Shown piece by piece: positions 46,145 to 52,689 of a stretch of 64,000 nucleotides of DNA (position 1 is the stretch's first letter; the number at the start of each line of letters is the position of its first letter). The DNA lies in assembly GCF_900107245.1 (NCBI RefSeq), contig NZ_FNPG01000010.1, positions 49,269 to 113,268 of the forward strand, in the 5' to 3' direction. The stretch is from Lachnobacterium bovis DSM 14045 (GTDB lineage Bacteria > Bacillota > Clostridia > Lachnospirales > Lachnospiraceae). Position numbers and translations under genes: made by a program. The notes beneath the pieces were generated by a model. That model saw nothing but the letters and a program-made list of their open reading frames with translations. It was not told the DNA's origin and did no database searches.

Positions 46145-46315
46145 TTACATTTGATGGCGAACAACTTTATACTCATCACCCGATTTATAAAATGGACAAT
46201 TTTTATATGAGCTCTGCATAAATCGAGCCATTTCATCTTCATCCATATTTACCGAGCAATAATATTCCTCGTCATCGTCATCGTATTCATTGTATGCACA
46301 AGTATCACAAATCAT
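46145..46315 (-). CDS. DUF6472 family micro-protein (56 aa)
   Basis: The gene is short. The protein reads MICDTCAYNEYDDDDEEYYC at the start, and a DEDEMARF segment and an NCPFYKSGDEYKVVRHQM end follow. Four cysteines in two close pairs suggest zinc binding. GGAGATAATC precedes the ATG at good spacing. It resembles a small family (DUF6472) I associate with Lachnospiraceae, whose role is unknown. Codon use and ribosome site support a real gene, and it lies between pyrG's terminator and another micro-gene. Confidence 0.8.
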   Translation of the reverse strand: MICDTCAYNEYDDDDEEYYCSVNMDEDEMARFMQSSYKNCPFYKSGDEYKVVRHQM

Positions 46316-46371
46316 GATTATCTCCTTTGCAACGCATAGTTTTACGATAAAATAAACTACTAAAAAAACTT

Positions 46372-46542
46372 TTATACAAATTTATTTTTTTCTTTATCGT
46401 AAGTATAATTTATACTTTTTAGCTTTTCACTAATTGTATCTTTATCCACTAGAAGTGCTTTAGATAATTCATCTAAAGATTCATAGTTATCTCTTAATTG
46501 TGTATTAATATAGCTTAAAAGCATTACTGGATCGTTTGGCAT
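46372..46542 (-). CDS. DUF4250 family micro-protein (56 aa)
   Basis: The 56-residue protein begins MPNDPVMLLSYINTQLRDNY and continues SLDELSKALLVDKDTISEKL, ending KNKFV. It resembles the DUF4250 family, common in Clostridia and other Firmicutes, of unknown function. Its helical, charged make-up suggests a small helix-turn-helix-like fold (inference). AAAGGAGATTAAAA precedes the ATG. It lies 56 nt upstream of the DUF6472 gene and 45 nt downstream of the metallopeptidase gene on the same strand, so the three may be one operon. Confidence 0.8.
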   Translation of the reverse strand: MPNDPVMLLSYINTQLRDNYESLDELSKALLVDKDTISEKLKSINYTYDKEKNKFV

Positions 46543-46587
46543 TTTTAATCTCCTTTATTACTATTTTTTAATTACTAATCGCTAATT

Positions 46588-47196
46588 TTAAAATACTGAA
46601 TATTCATTTAGCTTTTTCCTCAATCGTTTAGAGCCCGGAAGATAATACTCCATCAGATTCCAAAAATTAGCATTATGGCTTGCTTCTAACAAATGTGTAA
46701 GTTCATGCACAACAACATATTCTAAACATTCCCTAGGCACCCTTGCCAATGCCAAATTGAAGTTCAAATGGTGAGTCCTCACATTACAGGAACCCCATCT
46801 TGTTTTCATTTTTCTGATTGTAAAACCTTCTGATTTAACTCTCATGATTTTTTCATATTTAATAATATAATTTTTTATTTCAAAATTCAAATATTCTCTG
46901 AGTTTTTTTTCTTGCTCCGCATCCAATTCTTGAAATTGATTATGTTTTTTATTTTTTTTTATTACTTTTTGTCTTGTCTTTTCAATCCATTCTCTACGAT
47001 TATCTAAAAACTCATTAATTCTCTCTCGAGACATCGTATATGGAGCCGAAACCTTCACTTCAGAAGTATTGACATCTATTTTAAGATATAAGTTTTTTAT
47101 TTTTTTATATTGAACATGCACCACCAAATTACCTAGTACAATGTCCTCTTTTCGGACTATACTCTTTTCTTTAGTTTTCTGCATTTTTTTCTCCAT
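46588..47196 (-). CDS. YgjP/DUF45-type zinc metallopeptidase
   Basis: The 202-residue protein has the M48-like zinc motif HELTHLLEASHNANFW, in which HExxH binds zinc and a later His completes the site. The YgjP family TRWGSCNVRTHHLNFN segment precedes it. The biological substrate is not known in bacteria. A basic, Lys-rich N-terminal 40 residues precede the fold. It may head the small operon containing DUF4250 and DUF6472 genes. Confidence 0.88.
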   Translation of the reverse strand: MEKKMQKTKEKSIVRKEDIVLGNLVVHVQYKKIKNLYLKIDVNTSEVKVSAPYTMSRERINEFLDNRREWIEKTRQKVIKKNKKHNQFQELDAEQEKKLREYLNFEIKNYIIKYEKIMRVKSEGFTIRKMKTRWGSCNVRTHHLNFNLALARVPRECLEYVVVHELTHLLEASHNANFWNLMEYYLPGSKRLRKKLNEYSVF

Positions 47197-47362
47197 TCAA
47201 AAAGGTTATGACATATTTTACCATGCCACAACCTTTTATGCTAGTTTATAATAATTAATTTTTTGTAATTGTTTTTGATTCTTTTTTTTAATAAAGTTTT
47301 TGTCTAAATAGTTTTTTATTAAGTTTTTTAATTTTTACTTAATCAAATTATACTTTAACCAA

Positions 47363-48544
47363 TCATGTTGGTTTTTTATCTTGCATAACCCATTTCAAAA
47401 ATATAGGCGCAATAACTGTCGTACAGATAACCACAATTACAATAGGTGCAAAAAGTCTTTCATCCACCATATTACACTGATTTCCTTTCTGTGCCACAAT
47501 TAATGCCACCTCACCTCTTGAAATCATTCCTACACCTATCTGCAATGATTCTCTATAAGAATTTCCACACAACTTTGCCCCTAATCCACAACCTATAACT
47601 TTTGTACAAATCGCAAGGGCAAGAAGCAATACTGTAAATAAAACAATATTAGAATCTATTTTATTAATCTTTACTTTAAGGCCTATGCTCGCAAAAAATA
47701 TTGGAGAAAAAATCAAATAAGAAGCTATTGACGTACGTCTTTCAATATAGCTTTCAACATTCATAGTACATAACATAAGTCCTGCAAAATAAGCTCCTGT
47801 AATATCAGCAATACCAAATACAACCTCTGAAATATATGCTAATAAAAAACAAAAAGCAAGTGCCAAAATTGCAGTCCTTCTCTGACGATTATGTTTTTCA
47901 ATAATTTTCTTAGCTTTCGAAAAAATAATAGCTATACCAATCAACCCAGTAAAATATATTAACAATTTAAAAAACATTGTTAATACGCTTACTTCTTGGT
48001 TTTTTAAACTAGTAATTACTGTTAAAACAATCATACCAAGAATATCATCAATTATAGCCGCACCCAAAATCGTTGTTCCTACTTTTCCTTGTAACTTTCC
48101 TAATTCTTTTAATGTTTCTATAGTAATACTTACTGAAGTTGCTGTTAAGATAACTCCCAAGAATAAAGCTGACAGCATTTGTGAATAATCATTTATATTA
48201 ACATTAAAACAACAAACATAAAGAATTGTTCCGCCTACTAAAGGAACTAGTACACCTGCTAAAGCCGTAACAAATGATGCTACTGCATTATCTCTTAAAT
48301 CTTTAATATTAGTTCCTAACCCAGCCTCAAACATAAGCATTATAACGCCAATGTCTGCAGCATACTCAATAAAAGTTCCGGTATCTCCTTCTAACGTAAT
48401 CAATCTCATTCCGGATGGTCCTAAAATTATACCAGCCATTAATGCCCCCACTACTGCCGGCATATTAATCTTTTGAGAAAAAATCCCCAAAACCTTTGTT
48501 GCAATCAATATTATTGCAAGAAAAAGAATAAATGTGTAATCCAT
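47363..48544 (-). CDS. CPA2-family cation/proton antiporter (Kef-type)
   Basis: The 393-residue membrane protein has 11-12 helices. Family motifs include PAVVGALMAGIILGPSG, an acidic residue pair in the TM5 region (AAIIDDILGM) that carries ions, and VQ-type repeats. It lacks the C-terminal TrkA-N/RCK domain of KefB and KefC, so regulation must differ. It probably exchanges sodium or potassium for protons. It is a stand-alone gene. Confidence 0.9.
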   Translation of the reverse strand: MDYTFILFLAIILIATKVLGIFSQKINMPAVVGALMAGIILGPSGMRLITLEGDTGTFIEYAADIGVIMLMFEAGLGTNIKDLRDNAVASFVTALAGVLVPLVGGTILYVCCFNVNINDYSQMLSALFLGVILTATSVSITIETLKELGKLQGKVGTTILGAAIIDDILGMIVLTVITSLKNQEVSVLTMFFKLLIYFTGLIGIAIIFSKAKKIIEKHNRQRRTAILALAFCFLLAYISEVVFGIADITGAYFAGLMLCTMNVESYIERRTSIASYLIFSPIFFASIGLKVKINKIDSNIVLFTVLLLALAICTKVIGCGLGAKLCGNSYRESLQIGVGMISRGEVALIVAQKGNQCNMVDERLFAPIVIVVICTTVIAPIFLKWVMQDKKPT

Positions 48545-48663
48545 ATTCTACTCCTCACTTCTTTAATTAAATTTACCCTAAACTAGCCTATCCTATTATT
48601 CTCCAAACACTATAGAATATACTACTTTATCAAGCAAAAATCAATCAAAACATGATTTTACAC

Positions 48664-48793
48664 AAAAAGAAAAGAAGCCATATAGCTTGCTCTATACGAC
48701 TTCCTTTCGAGGAGTTTAGTTATGAAAATGTTTATTTAATAAAAAGGGAATAATTGGGAAAAGGAATTGCTTCCTTTTACAATGATTATTATA
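48664..48793 (-). ncRNA. Candidate small RNA between murI and the antiporter gene
   Basis: On the minus strand a perfect 12-bp hairpin with two G-U pairs (48674-48703) is followed by TTTTCTTTTT, a good terminator. The same arms mismatch on the plus strand, so the minus strand is meant. About 60 nt upstream lies an 8-bp hairpin with GNRA loop (AAAAGGAA-GCAA-TTCCTTTT, 48759-48778). A -10 TATAAT at 48788-48793 would start the RNA just before it; the -35 is poor. No protein gene is nearby to need this terminator, because murI has its own. The other bases of the 48545-49072 gap show nothing. Confidence 0.4.
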
Positions 48794-49076
48794 TATGCCA
48801 TATGTGTCCAAAGTATGTCGTAATTGTAAACATTTTTTGAACACACAAAAAAAGTCTTTCAACCTTCATTGGCAAAGAACGATATTGTTTTTTCTCTTTT
48901 TTTATTTTCTTTTTATCATTTTAAAACTTTTTTAGCAAAAATTCAAGTATTATTTTTAAGTTTTCAGTTTAATTACATTATAATCACGATTTGATATAAC
49001 AATTTTCAGGGTTATTCATAACTACAGGTTATATATAAGCAATTTTCCATTACTTTTATTGTGTAAATGTAATAAA

Positions 49077-49158
49077 AAAAATCTAATTTCTTAGAAAATG
49101 TTATCAACATTTATAACATTCATATATTATATGAATGAATCTAAGAAATTAGATTTTT
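49077..49158 (-). terminator. Large palindromic terminator after murI
   Basis: A 19-bp perfect outer stem (49077-49095 with 49140-49158) encloses two hairpins (AAATGT/ACATTT and CATTCATAT/ATATGAATG), so it folds as a three-way junction. Seven or more T follow on the minus strand. It can also work on the plus strand. Confidence 0.82.
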
Positions 49159-49212
49159 GTACAAAATTTTTTGCTTTATTCTTTTTATTTGTTCTATTAG
49201 TTATTTTTATAA

Positions 49213-49998
49213 TTACTCTTTCATATAACACAATAGTTTTTCTAGTTCAACTTTATCCTGCCCCATGCTATTTTCAAAAATAATCTTTCCTTGTGTTGTT
49301 CTAGGATTACGAAGACCGGCAACTTCTAACCTTCTTCTTGCCTCTTTTGCAGTTCCATATCCTCCATCAAAAATCATAACTTTATCACCAAGAACTTCTT
49401 TTATTTTTTTCTTAACAAAAGGATAATGTGTACATCCTAACACTACAGCATCAAGCTTATTTGTCCGATAATCCTTAAGGAGAGATTTTAAATAATTTTC
49501 CAATTCTTCACTTTCGGTATCCCCTCTTTCAACGAATTCCATCAATCCAGGACACGCTAGAGGGATGATATCTGCCTGATCATTAAATCGACTGATTAGA
49601 TTATGGAGTTTTTCTTCTCTAATAGTCATAGGAGTAGCCATAACTAAAACAGTTGGGTATTCTTTACTCAAAGCTGCAGGTTTTACAGCCGGTTCAATGC
49701 CAACAATTGGTATATCAGGATATTTGTTACGTAAATTTCTAACAGCGGCAGTTGTAGCAGTATTACATGCCACGACAAGAGCCTTACACCCACGCTTAAA
49801 AAGTTCATCTGCATGCTGACAAGTCAATTCGTTTACTTGTTCCTTAGTTTTGGTTCCATAGGGTGCATTTATTGAGTCGCCAAAAAAAATATAATCTTCA
49901 TTTGGCATTACTTTAAGTAATTCCCTCAAAACACTTATTCCACCCATTCCTGAATCAAAAACAGCAATTGGATTTTCTTTGAGCAATTGATATAACAT
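49213..49998 (-). CDS. murI: Glutamate racemase
   Basis: MurI makes D-glutamate for peptidoglycan. The 261-residue protein has VFDSGMGGISVLREL, NAPYGTK, the catalytic Cys in VVACNTATTAAVRN and the second Cys in LGCTHYPFVKKKI. Length is typical. A good ribosome site (ATAGGAGATAAAT) precedes the ATG. It is transcribed away from the zinc-ribbon gene at 50.0 kb with a 49-nt gap between the start codons. Confidence 0.96.
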   Translation of the reverse strand: MLYQLLKENPIAVFDSGMGGISVLRELLKVMPNEDYIFFGDSINAPYGTKTKEQVNELTCQHADELFKRGCKALVVACNTATTAAVRNLRNKYPDIPIVGIEPAVKPAALSKEYPTVLVMATPMTIREEKLHNLISRFNDQADIIPLACPGLMEFVERGDTESEELENYLKSLLKDYRTNKLDAVVLGCTHYPFVKKKIKEVLGDKVMIFDGGYGTAKEARRRLEVAGLRNPRTTQGKIIFENSMGQDKVELEKLLCYMKE

Positions 49999-50047
49999 AA
50001 TATTTATCTCCTATCATTTTTAGGTTGTATACAAAGAGGTAATGCTA

Positions 50048-50482
50048 ATGCAAAAACAACAATTTTTATTCAATACAGATGGAAAAACCTGTAAAATATG
50101 TGGGCGACCACTAGCTGAAGACTCTGAGGATACTTTATGCCCTATCTGTAAAGAACATGAGCTTTTCCAAGAGGTTAAAAATTTCATACGTGAAAACGAT
50201 GTTAATGAGTTCGAAGTTTCTTCAGAATTCGACATTCCACTAGGCAAGGTAAAAAAATGGATACGTGAAGGGCGAATTGAATATCGTGATACACCTACAG
50301 TAGGTAAAGCTTCCCGACTACGTAACCTTAAATGCGAACAATGTGGCAAAGCAATTTCCTTTGGAGCATTATGTCCACAATGTCTAAAAAAACAAAACGC
50401 AAAGGGTGTTGGATTGAATATTCCAAACCCAAAAGAAAACAATGCCTCTATGCACTTTCTTGATACTGAAGACAAAAAATAA
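50048..50482 (+). CDS. Zinc-ribbon/HTH protein, paralogue of the comF-linked protein
   Basis: The 144-residue protein has the same layout as the one at 6281-6691: first zinc ribbon (CKICGRP and CPICKEH), HTH-like middle (VSSEFDIPLGKVKKWIREG), second ribbon (CEQCGKA and CPQC), and a short tail ending SMHFLDTEDKK. The MxFLD end is shared with the other copy. I use the ATG at 50048 because AGAGGT sits 7 nt upstream; the ATG at 50042 is too close. Function unknown; YvyF-like assignment is by pattern only. It is a single gene. Confidence 0.7.
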   Translation: MQKQQFLFNTDGKTCKICGRPLAEDSEDTLCPICKEHELFQEVKNFIRENDVNEFEVSSEFDIPLGKVKKWIREGRIEYRDTPTVGKASRLRNLKCEQCGKAISFGALCPQCLKKQNAKGVGLNIPNPKENNASMHFLDTEDKK

Positions 50483-50517
50483 TATTTTTACTGCATTTAA
50501 ATATATCGCCTCTAGAT

Positions 50518-50549
50518 ACAATGAGAATGTCATACGACATTCTCATTGT
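50518..50549. terminator. Palindromic terminator between convergent genes
   Basis: A 14-nt arm (ACAATGAGAATGTC) pairs perfectly with its complement around ATAC. Neither T run is strong, but the stem is long, and the flanking genes converge here. Confidence 0.65.
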
Positions 50550-50577
50550 TATTTATCTATTAAATTAATTATTCTTT

Positions 50578-51078
50578 CTACTTTGTTGACATTACAACTT
50601 TCTGTTTATATTTCACACAAACGGCATCAAGATACTTCTGACTTGGTTCAAACATTACTAGCATTGTACCTGATTCAGTATTGATAACCATCTCATAATA
50701 TTGTACACCTTTTTGATGAGATGTAAAGTTTTTTTTGACAACATCTTTACGTCTCTCATAATTAATCACTGATCTATCATGAGCAGGAGCAATCTGTACT
50801 ACTTGTTCCATTGAATAGCTTTTTAATTGTTTTCGTTTGCTTTTATTTTTTATAACAGCAAATCTTACCTCGCCATCAAAATAAGAGCATTCATATTCAA
50901 TATTCATTCTAAAAATCTGAATATACAATAATATTCCCGACACAATAGCCGCCAACATAAAAATAGGGGCTATTAATGATATCAATAATAACAATCCAAA
51001 TAACACAGCTGTTATCATCATTACAACAATGTGAGATGTGTTTTTCTTTCTTTCTACAATCACAAATTCCTCAAACAT
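50578..51078 (-). CDS. DUF6106 family membrane protein
   Basis: This 166-residue protein has two hydrophobic helices (about 16-36 and 39-57) near the N-terminus. A soluble beta-rich domain follows (ECSYFDGEVRFAVIKNKSKRK; QYYEMVINTESGTMLVMFEPSQKYLDAV). I recognise this pattern as DUF6106, an uncharacterised Lachnospiraceae family. The TESGTMLVMFEPS portion resembles a PH-like fold, but this is speculation. It faces the cytoplasm by charge. Single gene. Confidence 0.65.
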   Translation of the reverse strand: MFEEFVIVERKKNTSHIVVMMITAVLFGLLLLISLIAPIFMLAAIVSGILLYIQIFRMNIEYECSYFDGEVRFAVIKNKSKRKQLKSYSMEQVVQIAPAHDRSVINYERRKDVVKKNFTSHQKGVQYYEMVINTESGTMLVMFEPSQKYLDAVCVKYKQKVVMSTK

Positions 51079-51199
51079 ATTCTTTAATCCTTTCTCTAAA
51101 TTACCTAATATTCATTATAACACGCAATACCATTTTTTTTCTATAAAAAAACAAAAATAATAGCTTTTTATATTTTTTTATTTTTTTTTATTTTTTCTA

Positions 51200-51228
51200 T
51201 TGACAGATTATCCTTTATACTGTAGAAT
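51200..51228 (+). promoter_or_regulatory. Promoter of the tRNA-Phe/tRNA-Gly unit
   Basis: TTGACA at 51200-51205 and TAGAAT at 51223-51228 are 17 nt apart. The start point would lie about 25 nt upstream of tRNA-Phe. Confidence 0.87.
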
Positions 51229-51259
51229 AGTCATTGTTGTGAGAGCAACACCAACAAAT

Positions 51260-51332
<73 letters not shown>

Positions 51333-51346
51333 TTGAATATGAATAT

Positions 51347-51417
51347 GCGGGTGTAGTTCAATGGTAGAACACCAGCCTTCCAAGCTGGATACGTGGGTTC
51401 GATTCCCATCACCCGCT
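51347..51417 (+). tRNA. tRNA-Gly (TCC)
   Basis: The 71-nt cloverleaf has acceptor arms GCGGGTG/CACCCGC, the D arm GTTCAATGGTAGAAC and the anticodon arm CCAGC-CTTCCAA-GCTGG with anticodon TCC. The T arm contains GGGTTCGATTCCC, and the discriminator is T. It follows tRNA-Phe by 14 nt in the same transcript. Confidence 0.97.
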
Positions 51418-51435
51418 TTTTTATTTTTGTTATAT

Positions 51436-51464
51436 AATCACCCATTGATTGGGTGATTTTTTTT
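51436..51464 (+). terminator. Terminator of the tRNA-Phe/Gly unit
   Basis: AATCACCCA (51436-51444) pairs with TGGGTGATT (51450-51458), and eight T follow. Confidence 0.9.
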
Positions 51465-51614
51465 ATAAAAACTCGTTTTTACTATCTATTTATTTTAGAT
51501 TTTCAAACTCTCGTTTTTAATTCATTTATATTTTTTCGTGGTATACATTTTGTTTTTATTTTATGGATTGTGATATAGTTTTTTTAGAATTTTATAGATT
51601 GTTTTATAGTTTTA

Positions 51615-51661
51615 CACGAAAAAATCCCTAGATACACTATAAAAAGTATACCTAGGGATTT
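51615..51661 (-). terminator. Terminator of the DUF6465 gene
   Basis: AAATCCCTAG pairs with CTAGGGATTT around a 20-nt region that can form a small inner helix; TTTTTT follows on the minus strand. It lies about 30 nt past the stop. Confidence 0.88.
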
Positions 51662-51691
51662 ACACGTATCAATCGTTAGGTTTAGAACAAT

Positions 51692-52249
51692 TTAGAACAA
51701 ATCTACTTTTCCACTGAATTTGTCATTAATTACATAATAAGCTGAATTATCTTCTGGCTTAACATAAATAGCAACTTTTTCAATTTCTTTTTCCTTATGT
51801 CCTTCAGAAACAAATTGTGTCTTTACAGCCTCTTTTATCTTTTCGACATTCACTTCACGATTCTGATACTGAACAACAACTGCTGGTTCTGCCTTCTTTA
51901 CTTTAGACGCTGTCTTAGCAGTAGTTGTCTTAGATGTTGCTTTCTTGGACGTTGTCTTAGTCGCTTTTTCTTCTTTCTTAGTTACTTCTTTAGGCGCCTT
52001 AACTTCTTTAGTTGCTTTCAACTCGTCAGCTACTTTTGTCTGACTCTTAGAAACCTTAGTTGCTTTGGTTGCCTTTGATGAAACTTTTACTTCTTCAACA
52101 ACTCCTTTTTTAGATGTTGCTTTGGTTGTTGATTCTGCAGCTTTGGTATCTTTTAATGTTACTACTGGTTCAGCTACCTTAGCCGCAACTGTTGTTGCTT
52201 TTGTTTTTGCTACTTTTTCTGTTACATTAGTACCCTTTTTCTGCATCAT
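51692..52249 (-). CDS. Lys/Ala/Thr-rich DUF6465 family protein
   Basis: The 185-residue protein has a low-complexity N-terminal stretch of about 120 residues (mostly Lys, Ala, Thr, Val), like a histone-tail or linker. A small folded C-terminal domain follows (VVVQYQNREVNVEKIKEAV and YVKPEDNSAYYVINDKFSGK). This matches DUF6465, known to me mostly in Lachnospiraceae and uncharacterised. The ATG at 52249 follows AAGAGGAGGATTC. The next gene upstream on the same strand encodes an HPr-like protein, 55 nt away. Confidence 0.75.
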   Translation of the reverse strand: MMQKKGTNVTEKVAKTKATTVAAKVAEPVVTLKDTKAAESTTKATSKKGVVEEVKVSSKATKATKVSKSQTKVADELKATKEVKAPKEVTKKEEKATKTTSKKATSKTTTAKTASKVKKAEPAVVVQYQNREVNVEKIKEAVKTQFVSEGHKEKEIEKVAIYVKPEDNSAYYVINDKFSGKVDLF

Positions 52250-52304
52250 GAATCCTCCTCTTGCAATACATTCAAGCAATTTGCTTTATGATAAATTATG
52301 TTAG

Positions 52305-52553
52305 TTATTTACATAAAAACTCTTCAATAGCATTAATTGCCTGTTCTTCATCTACACCAGTTGTAATGATATTAACAGTCATTCCTTCAACTGGATTAAA
52401 AGCCATGAGCCCCATTATGCTCTTAGCGTTGACTACAACACTATCATGTTCAATTTCTACCTTGCAATCAAATGTACAAGCGCACTGAACTAACTCAGCT
52501 GCTGGATTATCATGGTTTTCATAAGCATTAGAAACTATTACACTTTTTTTCAT
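52305..52553 (-). CDS. Atypical HPr-family protein
   Basis: The 82-residue protein has the HPr fold pattern. The site equal to His15 is His14 in ENHDNPAAELVQ, and the Ser46 site is intact (NAKSIMGLM, Ser45). The Arg beside the His, needed for phosphotransfer in HPr, is Asn. The protein could therefore be a target of HprK without normal PTS transfer (inference). It is Cys-rich in the middle (CACTFDC). AAAGGAGAACAA precedes the ATG. It follows the large extracytoplasmic protein gene after a 136-nt gap. Confidence 0.8.
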   Translation of the reverse strand: MKKSVIVSNAYENHDNPAAELVQCACTFDCKVEIEHDSVVVNAKSIMGLMAFNPVEGMTVNIITTGVDEEQAINAIEEFLCK

Positions 52554-52689
52554 TTGTTCTCCTTTACCTAACACTGTTAAAACTCAATTAAAATTATAAG
52601 TTAAATTCTATCTATTTGCAATAGATAAAATTATTTTCTGTGTAGTTTTAACTATGTCAAAAATTATATATACATTTTATTGTACAATT

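Noticed and set aside
49098..49283. 61-codon plus-strand open frame with hydrophobic segment
   Set aside because: It begins inside the murI terminator palindrome and runs into the 3' end of murI on the other strand; no ribosome site.
50020..50475. 151-codon minus-strand open frame opposite the zinc-ribbon gene
   Set aside because: The plus-strand gene has Cys pairs, ribosome site and a paralogue; this one has none of these.
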